Part shown: in pieces, positions 26,848 to 35,177 of the stretch
Layout: each line of letters begins with the position of its first letter
Numbering within the stretch: the stretch's first letter is position 1
Position numbers and translations under genes: made by a program
Source of the DNA: H111-94 sp034436045
GTDB taxonomy: Bacteria; Chloroflexota; Ktedonobacteria; Ktedonobacterales; Ktedonobacteraceae
Assembly (NCBI GenBank): GCA_034436045.1
Contig: DAOTVZ010000005.1
Location: forward strand, 1-48,572
Length of the DNA stretch: 48,572 nt
Direction: 5' to 3'
The notes under the pieces: generated by a model
What the model was told of the DNA's origin: nothing
What the model saw: the letters and a program-made list of their open reading frames with translations, nothing else
The model's database searches: none

Positions 26848-27172
26848 GCGGCAAGGTAGCAGGATAGATGATAGATAAGGCAGGGCAACCAGCAAACACG
26901 AGCGTCAGTGCATCAACTGGTTGCCTGCGATGCCAGGACAAGGGGTGCTGTTCCTTGTTGGACTGACAGTGCATGCATGATGGCGTCAGGCCAGCGGTAG
27001 CAGATCATGCGAGCAAGACGATTGATTGTGATGAGATAGTGAGAACATGGTTGCTCTTTGTGATGAGATAGTGAGAAGAACGTGTCATAGTGAAAAATAC
27101 CGTATGAAGAGGCGTTTTCTCTTCGCTGCACGGAAATTAATGCAGCTCTTCTCAATATACAGGAGAAACACT
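26848..27172. promoter_or_regulatory. Intergenic region with hairpin and exact 20-bp direct repeat
   Basis: GCAGGGCAACCAG (26880-26892) pairs with CTGGTTGCCTGC (26917-26928) with one bulge, a likely end of the NRPS-like transcript, though its loop is long and no T-tract follows. Further on, TTGTGATGAGATAGTGAGAA occurs twice without a mismatch, at 27026-27045 and 27058-27077, offset 32 bases or about three helix turns. A partial third match, CATAGTGAAAA, is at 27086-27096. These sit about 95-150 bases before the lipoprotein start. No gene is seen. Confidence 0.65.
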
Positions 27173-27631
27173 ATGAAATATCGAATAATGTTGAGCCTTA
27201 TTCTGGTGGGGCTGCTGGCTTTTCTGGCAGCGTGTAGTGTCCCCGGCACCGGCTCCACTACGCCAACAAGTCAGGCAACAGCCCCTAGCACACCAACAGT
27301 GTATGTCACGCTCCTGGATACATCTCTTACCTCATCTGTAACGTCTTTTACCACTGGAACCACTTATCATTTTGTGGTGACCAATGATGGGCATCAGCCC
27401 TATACCTTCGCTATGATGGCGCAAAATCGTGAGCAGGAGATGGAGCATATGTCGATGATGGATCGTCAACGTGCAGCACTGCACATGATCGAGACCATCG
27501 CTTCTGGGCAAACAGTAGCATTTAATTACATGTTCAACTCCTCAATGATGGGACAACCGCTAGAATTTGCGTGCTATCAGCAGGGCAGCAACCAGATTTT
27601 TATGCGTTTGCCTTTCACCATGCAGCCATAA
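27173..27631 (+). CDS. Cupredoxin-like lipoprotein lacking copper ligands
   Basis: A 152-aa lipoprotein. The signal peptide ends in the lipobox FLAAC with lipidated Cys21, then a Ser/Thr/Pro linker (22-42). The remaining part resembles a cupredoxin barrel: VVTNDGHQPYTFAM (about 68-81) and a C-terminal EFACYQQGSNQIFM where Cys134 and Met144 keep the C-x9-M spacing, but residue 139, usually the copper His, is Ser. A Met/His-rich insert (MEHMSMMDRQRAALHM) lies between. AGGAG is 7 bases before the ATG. Copper binding is therefore doubtful at the usual site; the Met/His insert could bind metal instead. The fold assignment is tentative. Confidence 0.7.
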   Translation: MKYRIMLSLILVGLLAFLAACSVPGTGSTTPTSQATAPSTPTVYVTLLDTSLTSSVTSFTTGTTYHFVVTNDGHQPYTFAMMAQNREQEMEHMSMMDRQRAALHMIETIASGQTVAFNYMFNSSMMGQPLEFACYQQGSNQIFMRLPFTMQP

Positions 27632-27701
27632 GAGGATCGTGAGCAGGCACATCCAAACATCCAAAAGGCTCTCTATCCTTCCGGGGGGGGAAACGGATGT
27701 A

Positions 27702-27770
27702 GGGGCGTCATTCATGACGCCCCGTGCGTGCGCGGATCAACGGGCGGTCAGGCCGTCATTCATGACGCCC
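27702..27770. repeat. Two REP-like palindromes, GACGCCC variant
   Basis: GGGGCGTCAT-TC-ATGACGCCCC (27702-27723) is a perfect 10-bp hairpin, and a second, less perfect copy GGCCGTCATTCATGACGCCC is at 27751-27770. They differ from the GTGAT-type units elsewhere by the central bases, so this is a second subtype. A run of eight G lies just before at 27683-27690. Confidence 0.8.
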
Positions 27771-27815
27771 TGGCTAACATCCCCCTAAAGGATGGAGACC
27801 CATCCAAAAAAGTGC

Positions 27816-27844
27816 TTGACAATTGGCTCACGTTCATGTATGAT
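27816..27844 (+). promoter_or_regulatory. sigma70 promoter of tRNA-Gln
   Basis: TTGACA (27816-27821), 17 bases, TATGAT (27839-27844). The -35 box is consensus and the spacer ideal; transcription would begin about 15 bases before the mature tRNA. Confidence 0.85.
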
Positions 27845-27866
27845 ACATGACGTCAGTGAACGAGAT

Positions 27867-27940
27867 TGGGGTGTCGTTCAATGGTAGGACTACCGACTCT
27901 GGATCGGTCAATTGGGGTTCGAATCCCTGCACCCCAGCCA
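27867..27940 (+). tRNA. tRNA-Gln (anticodon CUG)
   Basis: The 74 bases fold into a full cloverleaf: acceptor stem TGGGGTG/CACCCCA, D-arm GTTC/GGAC, anticodon stem ACCGA/TCGGT with loop CTCTGGA (anticodon CTG), and T-arm with loop TTCGAAT. The CCA end is encoded (27938-27940). It is a single-gene unit with its own promoter and terminator. Confidence 0.95.
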
Positions 27941-27945
27941 GCACA

Positions 27946-27973
27946 AGAGAGAGCGCCTGGCTCTCTCTTTTTT
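27946..27973 (+). terminator. Intrinsic terminator of tRNA-Gln
   Basis: AGAGAGAGC pairs with GCTCTCTCT around GCCTG, followed by a T-run (27968-27973). It starts 6 bases after the tRNA. Confidence 0.93.
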
Positions 27974-28076
27974 GTTATGCTTCGGTGACACCCTCTGCCT
28001 ATGTCGCACGTGCCAGATGTATGACAATGTTGTCTGGATCATGGCGGATGTAAAGCTCACTAGCAGGGATCACCCG

Positions 28077-29177
28077 ATGGCCATAAACAAGCAGACTCGC
28101 CCTCTGACACCTTCTGAGTCACTGTACAAATGGCAGAGGCGGCGGGACGTGCCGCTGGCTATTCTAGCGTGGGTGGCACTGGCGCTCATTATTGGCTGGT
28201 TGGCAAACCATGTTATCAGAACGATCTTGCTCATTATCCTGAGCGCGCTGTTCGCCTTTGCCATTGCGCCACTGGCCCGTCTGCTGACGCGGATGATGCC
28301 GCGCCCACTGGCGATCATCACGGTCTACGTGTTGTTCTTTGGCGGCATTGGCCTCCTCTGCTATCTCCTCATCAGAACTGCAATGGAACAGGTGATCTCG
28401 CTGGCACACTATATCTCCTATCTGCTTACCCCCGGCAGTGGTGGAGCAGCGACTCCGTTGCAACACATCCTGGCATCTTCTGGTCTTAGTGATACCCAGA
28501 TTACGGCTTTGCGCAATCAGCTCGTGCAGCAAGCGGAGTCGCTGGTGAGCAGCGCCGTGCCACTGGTGACGGGTATCTTCAATGTCGGCCTGGACATCAT
28601 CGTGGTAGCAGTATTAAGTATCTACCTGGTGGTCGATGGGCCGCGCCTCAATCGCTGGATACACCATAACACACCGCGCCTGGCCCAGGCCGATGTAGTG
28701 GTGAATTCCGTACAGCACGTGGTGGGCAACTACATTCGTGGCCAGGTGTTGCTTTCTGCCCTGGTTGGTGTGCTGGTAGGCATCACTGCGCTCGTTTTCC
28801 GTGTCCCATATGCCCTGCTACTCGGCATGCTGGCTTTCTTCCTGGAATTTATCCCATTTATTGGGACTATCGTCTCCGGCGTAATCAGTATCCTACTGGC
28901 CCTATCGGTGGGCATCTTGACCACCATCGGGGTACTTGCCTGCTTTATAGGGATTCACATTCTTGAGGGCGACGTGATTGGCCCGCGCATCGTTGGCAAA
29001 GCAGTGGGATTGCATCCGGCAATTTCGTTGATCGCGGTGATCGCCGGAGCAGAACTCTTTGGTATCTGGGGCGCGCTACTGGCCTCACCTATCGCGGGCG
29101 TCCTCCAGGTGCTGATAGCCACGTTGTGGAGAGAATGGCGACATACACACCCTGAACATTTCACCTCCGGCGGTTGA
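28077..29177 (+). CDS. AI-2E-type (PerM family) membrane transporter
   Basis: A 366-aa polytopic protein of the AI-2E transporter family. Two helices at the start (WVALALIIGWLANHVI, TILLIILSALFAFAIAPL), a third at IITVYVLFFGGIGLLC, a large central extracytoplasmic part (about 115-185), and a bundle of helices in the second half with the conserved LEFIPFIGTIVSG, HILEGDVIGPRIVGKAVGLHP and LLASPIAGVL. The family exports diverse small molecules or ions; the cargo is not known. I chose ATG 28077 (AGGG about 8 bases upstream); ATG 28041 in frame is an alternative. The frame extends back into the tRNA, which is not coding. Confidence 0.9.
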   Translation: MAINKQTRPLTPSESLYKWQRRRDVPLAILAWVALALIIGWLANHVIRTILLIILSALFAFAIAPLARLLTRMMPRPLAIITVYVLFFGGIGLLCYLLIRTAMEQVISLAHYISYLLTPGSGGAATPLQHILASSGLSDTQITALRNQLVQQAESLVSSAVPLVTGIFNVGLDIIVVAVLSIYLVVDGPRLNRWIHHNTPRLAQADVVVNSVQHVVGNYIRGQVLLSALVGVLVGITALVFRVPYALLLGMLAFFLEFIPFIGTIVSGVISILLALSVGILTTIGVLACFIGIHILEGDVIGPRIVGKAVGLHPAISLIAVIAGAELFGIWGALLASPIAGVLQVLIATLWREWRHTHPEHFTSGG

Positions 29178-29346
29178 ACAAGGATTGCATAGACTTTATG
29201 CGCTAATCTTCCTGCGTTATACGCCATAACTATGAACAAAGTCTAATCATGACAAAATCCGTGAGTCGGCACACCTTATACTGTGTATAGTCTATGTTAT
29301 ATTTATGCATATAGTTTGTACTCAGGAGATCACAGGAGGAAAGCAG

Positions 29347-30078
29347 ATGCTCGCACTCACAGGCTGCACAGTAGAAGAGGGATCACAAACGGCAATAGAG
29401 GATAGCTTTTTTCTGGAAGACTCTGTACAGGAACAATCTCAACATACTAGAGAAAATATCGAAAATACTGAAAATGAACCTGGTCGGCAAAACGATCAGG
29501 GAATGCTGGTTACGCGCGTGTTGCGGGGTGATCAGGCTGCTTTTACCGACATTGTCGATCAGTATAGCTCTCTGATGTTACGTACCGCGACTATGATTGT
29601 GGGAGATCACGACATCGCAGAGGATGTGGTGCAGGACGCCTTTATTCAGGCCTGGAACCATCTCGCCGATCTGCGTGAGGCGAGCGCGCTACGTCCCTGG
29701 TTAATGCGGATTGTGGTCAATCAATGTATCAGCTTTAAGCGCCGCCTGGCCCGTTCATCAGCCTTTATGCGCCAGGCGCTTTCCGACCAGGAAACAGATT
29801 TTCTTGCCAGCCTGGCCGATGACCATAAGGGGCGTCTGGAGCGTGACTGGGATCTGGCGCACGCGGTAGAGAAGCTTCCTCCGAAGCAGCGCGTGGTGAT
29901 CATGCTACATTATTACAATGGGATGACGCTCCCGGAGATGGCACGTAGCCTGCATACATCTGAAAACACGCTGAAGAAGCGCATTCAGGCCGCATTGACA
30001 AATCTGCGTCGCGTACTACAGATAAATGATCTGGACGAAGAAGGGAACCGCTCGCCACAGTTCGCGCTATCTTTATGA
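29347..30078 (+). CDS. ECF-type RNA polymerase sigma factor
   Basis: A 243-aa sigma-70 family factor of the extracytoplasmic-function type. A non-conserved acidic head (about 1-50) precedes region 2 (TRVLRGDQAAFTDIVDQY through DVVQDAFIQAWNHL) and region 4 (EKLPPKQRVVIMLHYYNGMTLPEMARSLHTSENTLKKRIQAAL). Both DNA-binding regions are complete. AGGAGG lies 7 bases before ATG 29347, which is preferred over an in-frame ATG at 29305. No anti-sigma gene is adjacent; the next gene encodes signal peptidase. The target promoters are unknown. Confidence 0.92.
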   Translation: MLALTGCTVEEGSQTAIEDSFFLEDSVQEQSQHTRENIENTENEPGRQNDQGMLVTRVLRGDQAAFTDIVDQYSSLMLRTATMIVGDHDIAEDVVQDAFIQAWNHLADLREASALRPWLMRIVVNQCISFKRRLARSSAFMRQALSDQETDFLASLADDHKGRLERDWDLAHAVEKLPPKQRVVIMLHYYNGMTLPEMARSLHTSENTLKKRIQAALTNLRRVLQINDLDEEGNRSPQFALSL

Positions 30079-30214
30079 GTTTCCTATTACCAGCATACCT
30101 GTTTTGCCAAATAGAGGCACCTTTTTCGTTACATAGGATAGGTGATTGACAATGGGATATGCTGATATAGCCTGTGTAGCTGTATCTGAAAATACAGTAC
30201 TGTGAGGTTGAATA

Positions 30215-30754
30215 GTGAAACGTTCGCATCTTGCGCGCGAGATTGTCGAAACTATAGCGTTGGCGGTATTGATCTTCATTGCCGTGCGCTTCGTCGTACA
30301 GAGTTATCAGATTAATGATGCCAGTATGCAACCGGGATTGCATGGCAGTGAATTTGTGATGGTGAACAAGGTGGCGTATCTCTTCCACGCACCGCAGCGC
30401 GGGGACGTGATCGTTTTTCACTACCCCCTCGACACCTCAAAAGATTTCATCAAACGCATCATCGGTTTGCCAGGTGATACAATTAGAGTAGATAGTACCC
30501 ATATCTGGGTAAACAACGTTGAATTGAAGGAGCCTTACATCTCGCAGGCCTCCAATCCCCAGGGCCAGGTCTGGAAGGTACCTGCCAACGAGTATTTTGT
30601 GCTGGGCGATAATCGTCCGCAAAGCGATGATTCGCGCGTGTGGGGTTTTGTGCCAAAGTATGATATTGTAGGTAAAGCGGTGATGGTCTACTGGCCCGTA
30701 TCGGACTGGCAATTTATCAATACCTATCCGCAGGTATTCGCGGGCATCAGATAA
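30215..30754 (+). CDS. lepB: Signal peptidase I
   Basis: Type I leader peptidase (179 aa), which removes signal peptides at the outer face of the membrane. One N-terminal helix (about 10-27) anchors it. The catalytic Ser37 is in NDASMQPGL and the general-base Lys80 in FIKRIIGLPGD; the later GDNRPQSDDSR box is also intact. The start is GTG at 30215 with GAGG upstream. A 10-bp palindrome ACAGTACTGT (30194-30203) precedes it. The length is the compact Gram-positive type. Confidence 0.94.
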   Translation: MKRSHLAREIVETIALAVLIFIAVRFVVQSYQINDASMQPGLHGSEFVMVNKVAYLFHAPQRGDVIVFHYPLDTSKDFIKRIIGLPGDTIRVDSTHIWVNNVELKEPYISQASNPQGQVWKVPANEYFVLGDNRPQSDDSRVWGFVPKYDIVGKAVMVYWPVSDWQFINTYPQVFAGIR

Positions 30755-30780
30755 CTTATCTATAGAAACGATCAAGACAT

Positions 30781-31305
30781 ATGCAGGATACAAAACAACA
30801 AACAACGGGGCATGGTCTGCTTTCTATGCTCCCATATGGCATCGGCGCAGGATTACTGGGTGTGATAGTCAATGTGGGCCTTACACTCCTCAATGCTCCC
30901 TCTTACCAGCAAGCTGCCGCTGAGGGAAGTAAGGTAACGACAGGTCTGGCCTATACTCTCCTGGGCTTACAGTGTGTCAGCTTTCTACTCACGCTCTTGA
31001 TCTGCTTTATCGCTGGCTTTCTGGTGGGTAGGGGCACATGGCAACGCCGCCTGGGCTTTTATGCCGGGGCGCTGGCGGGTCTGATTACCTACCTCGCCAG
31101 CTTTGTGGTACGCTACATCCCCAACTATCCCGGCAATATAGCCGCAAACACCACCGGCGTGTCGCAGGTTGCCGGTGGCATTGTGGTAACGCTGGTCTTC
31201 CTATGCATCTGGTGCTTTATCGGCGGCCTGATTGGCCTTTGGGGAGCCTCAAGCGGTACTCGTCATCTCCCTGTTCAGACCGAGGCTGAGGCAAAGCAAG
31301 AGTAG
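30781..31305 (+). CDS. Four-helix membrane protein of unknown function
   Basis: A 174-aa integral membrane protein. Four hydrophobic segments are visible: YGIGAGLLGVIVNVGLTLL (about 18-37), LLTLLICFIAGFLVGR (about 65-82), FYAGALAGLITYLASFVV (about 92-110) and GGIVVTLVFLCIWCFIGGLIG (about 135-157). Both ends are short and polar. I do not recognise the family. It lies 26 bases after lepB and is probably in its operon. No strong ribosome site is seen. Confidence 0.75.
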   Translation: MQDTKQQTTGHGLLSMLPYGIGAGLLGVIVNVGLTLLNAPSYQQAAAEGSKVTTGLAYTLLGLQCVSFLLTLLICFIAGFLVGRGTWQRRLGFYAGALAGLITYLASFVVRYIPNYPGNIAANTTGVSQVAGGIVVTLVFLCIWCFIGGLIGLWGASSGTRHLPVQTEAEAKQE

Positions 31306-31410
31306 ACAAGCATGACGGAACATCTGCCACGGCACGCCTAACAACAATGGCAGGCATGGGGGACAATATGTCATTATAGAGGTGCCCCTGGCCGATACCC
31401 TGTCATGCTG

Positions 31411-31731
31411 CTATCCTTTTGTCTCTTGTGATAGCCAGTTGAGATAATCGGCATTGCCCGCAACGATCTTCACCGCCAGGATTTCTGGCACCTCATAGGT
31501 GTGAACTTCTCTGATCGCCTGCTCAAGCTGGTCATATAATTCGCGGCGCGTCTTTGCAGTACAGAGCCATTCCTCGGCCTGCTCCATCTTCCCTTGCCAC
31601 CAGTAGGTACTGGTGATTGGCCCTGAAACCTGAACGCAAGCCGCGAGCCGCCTGGAGACAAGCGTATCGGCAATCTTTTGCGCGCCCTCGCGCGAGTCGA
31701 TGGCGGTGTGAACTTCGATGTAATCGGCCAT
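31411..31731 (-). CDS. cutA: CutA1 divalent-cation tolerance protein
   Basis: A 106-aa ferredoxin-like protein that forms trimers. Family motifs are RRLAACVQV near residue 28, the TSTYWWQGKMEQAEEWL segment (about 40-57) and the C-terminal TYEVPEILAVKI (about 79-90). The link to copper tolerance is historic and the molecular role is still unsettled. It stands alone on the minus strand, converging with the membrane protein gene; the 105 bases between them show no clear terminator. Confidence 0.93.
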   Translation of the reverse strand: MADYIEVHTAIDSREGAQKIADTLVSRRLAACVQVSGPITSTYWWQGKMEQAEEWLCTAKTRRELYDQLEQAIREVHTYEVPEILAVKIVAGNADYLNWLSQETKG

Positions 31732-31767
31732 TATGTACTTCCTTCTCCTAGAATGTGGAAGTGAGCA

Positions 31768-32775
31768 TTAAGAAATGAGTCGTAGCTGTTCTGCCTGCGG
31801 CGCTTCTGCCATGATCTGCTGACTCTCGCACACTCTTTGACCTTCATGTAAGACGACATCCATTTCTCTCCATAAATCGTCGCCGGGCCAGGAGAGCGGT
31901 ACGGCCCCCATTGTCAGCAGTCTGGTGTTGCCTGGTAGTGAGTCATCATCCTTTACTTCTCTCACGTACAGCTTGCGATTTTGTTGCAACGCTTTTTGGG
32001 CACCGTCCCAGGTGCCACCTTTGATATCAGCTTCGGCTACAATAACACTCTGAGCCAGGCCAACAACGACCTTATTGCGCTCCATTGCCCGACCTACAGT
32101 CCAGGCATCATTGGGATAGAATTGACTGAGTAATAGAACATGACCGGCCTCAATGCGCGGTTGCAGTTCGCGCATCTGCGTTTTGCTCAGCTTGCATATA
32201 CCATGCGGTAGTACAATTGTGGTATAGCCCTGTGCGGTGCTGGTGGCACCTTCATACGCTGTTTTGTCTACGCCGCGTGCGAAGCCGCTAATGATATTGG
32301 CACCTTGCGAGGCCAGATAGGCTGAAGCGGCTCTGGTAAAGGCCAGGCTGGTCGCGCTGGCATTGCGTGAGCCGATGATGGCGATAGTCTGGCGAGAGAG
32401 AATTGTGGGATCACCTGCATAGAACAATGCTGGAGGGAGTTGTGTAAGGTCTTGCTTCTGTTTTGCATCCCGTAGCTCTTTGAGCAACCTGGGATAAGCG
32501 GAATCGAGGAGCGTCAGCATAGCAATATTGTTATGCTGCAATTGTTCCAGTAAAAATCCTTGCGCCGTTAGCGTTTCTCTGACCTGATGCAACTTCTGCA
32601 CATCTTTCTCTTCCAGACGACACGCTTTGCTCCATTGCTGCGGTTCAGCTTCAAAAAACTCCTCTAATGACTGCCCCCTTTTTTTGCACCAGACGGCCAG
32701 AATGGTATTGATTTTCGATGGTGAAAGTTGACTGGCTAGCAGTGCAAGCATACAAGCCTGTTCTCGCGGATTCAT
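31768..32775 (-). CDS. DprA/Smf-like SLOG protein
   Basis: A 335-aa DprA-family protein. A helical N-terminus (1-95) precedes the Rossmann-like SLOG core (about 115-300) with GSRNAS (135-140; GTR in many relatives), SGFARGVDKTAYEGA (163-177), VLPHGI, and a later ERNKVVVGLAQSVIVAEA and KGGTWDGAQKA. DprA loads RecA on incoming single strands, while divergent relatives occur in defence systems. GGAGAA precedes ATG 32775, 16 bases after the RecQ-PRTase stop, so they are co-transcribed. No comEA/comEC genes are present, which weakens a plain competence reading. Confidence 0.88.
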   Translation of the reverse strand: MNPREQACMLALLASQLSPSKINTILAVWCKKRGQSLEEFFEAEPQQWSKACRLEEKDVQKLHQVRETLTAQGFLLEQLQHNNIAMLTLLDSAYPRLLKELRDAKQKQDLTQLPPALFYAGDPTILSRQTIAIIGSRNASATSLAFTRAASAYLASQGANIISGFARGVDKTAYEGATSTAQGYTTIVLPHGICKLSKTQMRELQPRIEAGHVLLLSQFYPNDAWTVGRAMERNKVVVGLAQSVIVAEADIKGGTWDGAQKALQQNRKLYVREVKDDDSLPGNTRLLTMGAVPLSWPGDDLWREMDVVLHEGQRVCESQQIMAEAPQAEQLRLIS

Positions 32776-32791
32776 GATCGTTCTCCTTACT

Positions 32792-34831
32792 TTACTGGTC
32801 ATCTGAATGGAGCGTTCTGGTAATAGTGAATGGGTAGATGCAAACTGCTCCCGCTTTCATCAATACCTGGGCAATTGCACGTATCGTATGGCCAGAGTCA
32901 TAAATATCGTCAATGAGTAACAATGTACGTCCATTAACAAGCTCAGGTGAGATAACAGCGAAAGCGTTTTTCACGTTATCCCCTTTTTGCACTTTGTTGG
33001 TAAAGATTTTCTGCTCCTGTGTTGGACGTATCTTCTGAATCACCGGCAAGTACGTTATATGTAAGGTAGCAGCGACGCGGCGTGCAAACATCTCAACAAG
33101 ATTTCCACTCCTTGTGGGTGGTACAGAAACGATGCCGTTAATTGTATCAAGCGGGTAACGTTTGCGCAGGACTTTAACCGCTCGCTGCACCACCTCATCA
33201 GGAAACTGACCAACCCTTTCATATTTACAGGCGTGTATGATACGTCCAATCCGTGTGTTGCTATAATATGAAAGTGACCAACCCGCCTCGTGAATAGGCT
33301 TTTTATCACCTCGTTTCTCGATAGCTGGTAGATACTCTTCCTCCAGAAAGTACCTTACTCGTTCTTGTATTCTTTGTGTCGGGACAATAAGCGGAAAATG
33401 TTCCGCTGCACAGACGCCACAAACACCACAACGGTAGCCCGGTTTGTCACCGAGATATTCTGTAAGATAGCTCATATAACAGTGCTGCCCAGTTGCGTAG
33501 GTCTGCATATCTTCCAATTCATGTTGCTTTTGTTGTCGTATGGCATCATAGCTCTGCAATAATTGCTGATCCAGAGGCCCAGTTACAGTATACAGTATTG
33601 GACTTTTTCCAGCACGCTCGATAATGCCTAGTTCTTCCATATCTTTGAGGATCGTGTTAACGGCAGACTGAGTATAACCTGTCTGGCGCATAATATCATA
33701 CAATTTTGCAGGTGCTTTGCGTAAATAGGCATAGACGCTCTGGTAACATTGAGCGGCTGGTTTACTATGCTCGATAAAATGGTGTTGTATCGTTAAGTCA
33801 TCAGCATCATAGAGCAAGACACAACGCGCCATCTTGCCATCACGTCCAGCACGGCCCATTTCTTGATAATAATGGATGGGAGAGGAGGGAATATTATAGT
33901 GAACGACAAAGCGCACATCAGCTTTATCAATGCCCATCCCTAACGCATTAGTGGCACAGATAACCTTGCACTTGTTTTGCATAAGCGCTTTCTCTATCTC
34001 TTGTCTCATGCTATTATCACGCCCAGCATGGTAATAGATCGCGTCAATATCTGCCCCTTGAAGGACACTGGCGACGACCTCGGCTTGAGCACGTGTGGTC
34101 GTGTAAATAATGCCCGTTCCTTCCCACTGAGGCAATGCAGTCGCAAGGTAAGCAAGCTTCGCCACATCACCGCTGAGAGGAACGACATGAAGCCACAGGT
34201 TGGAACGATGCATTGTCCCCCGGATAACTAACGTTGATGGGCCAATTTGTTCTAAAATATCCTGTTCTACCCGTTTATTCGCAGTCGCGGTTAAAGCCAA
34301 CACTGGTATCCGTCGTGGAAGGATGTTTAGAAGTCGCTTGATGCGGCGATAGTCTGGACGAAAATCATGTCCCCATATTGAAATACAATGGGCCTCATCA
34401 ACAACAATCAGATTGATATGCATCTGCATTACGCTATTCTGCCAGTCTACGTTATTGAGGCGCTCAGGAGCGATAAAGAGAATTCTTAATTCTCCGGCCT
34501 GAGCACGCGCCAATGTGACCAGATTCTCTTCACGTGTAAAGTCTGAACTGACAATAGCAGCAGGAATGCCGTAAATGCTGTTGCAACGATTGCATTGATC
34601 GCGCATAAGCGCTTTGAGTGGTGAGAAGACGATAGTGAGGTTTGGATAATACAGGCTGGTTATCTGGTAGCAGAGGGATTTCCCCCAACCTGTGCGCTGG
34701 ATAGCCAGCACACGTCTGCCTAGTCTCAGATGTTCAATAATTTCTCGTTGACCCGGATGAAAACCTGTAGTGATGCGAAAGCGTTCGCGTAGCACTGTTT
34801 CTAGTGGCTGATTGATTATTTCCTTATCCAC
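32792..34831 (-). CDS. RecQ helicase fused to a ComF-like phosphoribosyltransferase
   Basis: A 679-aa fusion. RecQ part: Walker A RTGWGKSLCYQ (K51), DEAH box (145-148) with CISIWGHDFRPDY, motif VI QEMGRAGRDG (323-332), and a zinc site of C451, C468, C471, C474, exactly the spacing of E. coli RecQ. A winged-helix-like insert (about 368-425) precedes the zinc site. The HRDC domain is absent; the C-terminus (about 500-679) is a PRTase with VSVPPTRSGN and the PRPP-binding LLLIDDIYDSGHT (637-649), as in ComF. All motifs look active. A strong sigma70 promoter lies upstream at 34898-34926. A DprA-like gene follows directly. Confidence 0.92.
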   Translation of the reverse strand: MDKEIINQPLETVLRERFRITTGFHPGQREIIEHLRLGRRVLAIQRTGWGKSLCYQITSLYYPNLTIVFSPLKALMRDQCNRCNSIYGIPAAIVSSDFTREENLVTLARAQAGELRILFIAPERLNNVDWQNSVMQMHINLIVVDEAHCISIWGHDFRPDYRRIKRLLNILPRRIPVLALTATANKRVEQDILEQIGPSTLVIRGTMHRSNLWLHVVPLSGDVAKLAYLATALPQWEGTGIIYTTTRAQAEVVASVLQGADIDAIYYHAGRDNSMRQEIEKALMQNKCKVICATNALGMGIDKADVRFVVHYNIPSSPIHYYQEMGRAGRDGKMARCVLLYDADDLTIQHHFIEHSKPAAQCYQSVYAYLRKAPAKLYDIMRQTGYTQSAVNTILKDMEELGIIERAGKSPILYTVTGPLDQQLLQSYDAIRQQKQHELEDMQTYATGQHCYMSYLTEYLGDKPGYRCGVCGVCAAEHFPLIVPTQRIQERVRYFLEEEYLPAIEKRGDKKPIHEAGWSLSYYSNTRIGRIIHACKYERVGQFPDEVVQRAVKVLRKRYPLDTINGIVSVPPTRSGNLVEMFARRVAATLHITYLPVIQKIRPTQEQKIFTNKVQKGDNVKNAFAVISPELVNGRTLLLIDDIYDSGHTIRAIAQVLMKAGAVCIYPFTITRTLHSDDQ

Positions 34832-35177
34832 TTTGTCTTTCTCCCTCTTTGTTAGTGCTATAGCGTCCTTAATGAAGTACTACATGGATGAGTTTCTATT
34901 TTAAAGGCATCTTGCTCCACTGTCAATTGCAGAGACAATTAATTGGTAGAGTGCGGTAAAGTTTACCTTTTCACCCTACCCACTTTCTCCCTCTTGAGCG
35001 TCACCAGTACACATAGCGATGAGGGGAGATAGCACGCAGATAGGGTATGAACAAAAGATATGCAAATAGTAGACATGAGATACCTTCGTATGATATGGTA
35101 GTTTGGGAGCGTGGCTGTGATTACCTTGTTGGATCGTCTGTCCTCCAGGAATACCGAGGATAAGCGGAGAAGAACGT
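34832..35177. promoter_or_regulatory. Divergent region between recQ-PRTase and the B12 regulator
   Basis: The recQ promoter is listed separately. GGTAAA-G-TTTACC at 34955-34967 is a perfect 13-base palindrome roughly midway, a plausible operator for the MerR-type regulator on the plus strand. The stretch from 34970 to 35165 is otherwise featureless to me; GGAG at 35167-35170 is the ribosome site of the regulator. Confidence 0.5.
34898..34926 (-). promoter_or_regulatory. sigma70 promoter of recQ-PRTase/dprA
   Basis: On the minus strand TTGACA (34926-34921), 17 bases, TAAAAT (34903-34898). Both boxes are near consensus; the start codon is 67 bases downstream. Confidence 0.85.

Noticed and set aside
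27867..27940. tRNA-Gln as an integration site of a mobile element
   Set aside because: No second copy of the tRNA 3' end and no integrase gene were found in the window.
27912..28076. Longer AI-2E transporter start reaching into the tRNA
   Set aside because: It overlaps the tRNA and its terminator, which cannot be coding in this context.
31306..31410. Terminator between the membrane protein gene and cutA
   Set aside because: The only pairing I see is GCATGAC with GTCATGC across about 80 bases, too loose to call.
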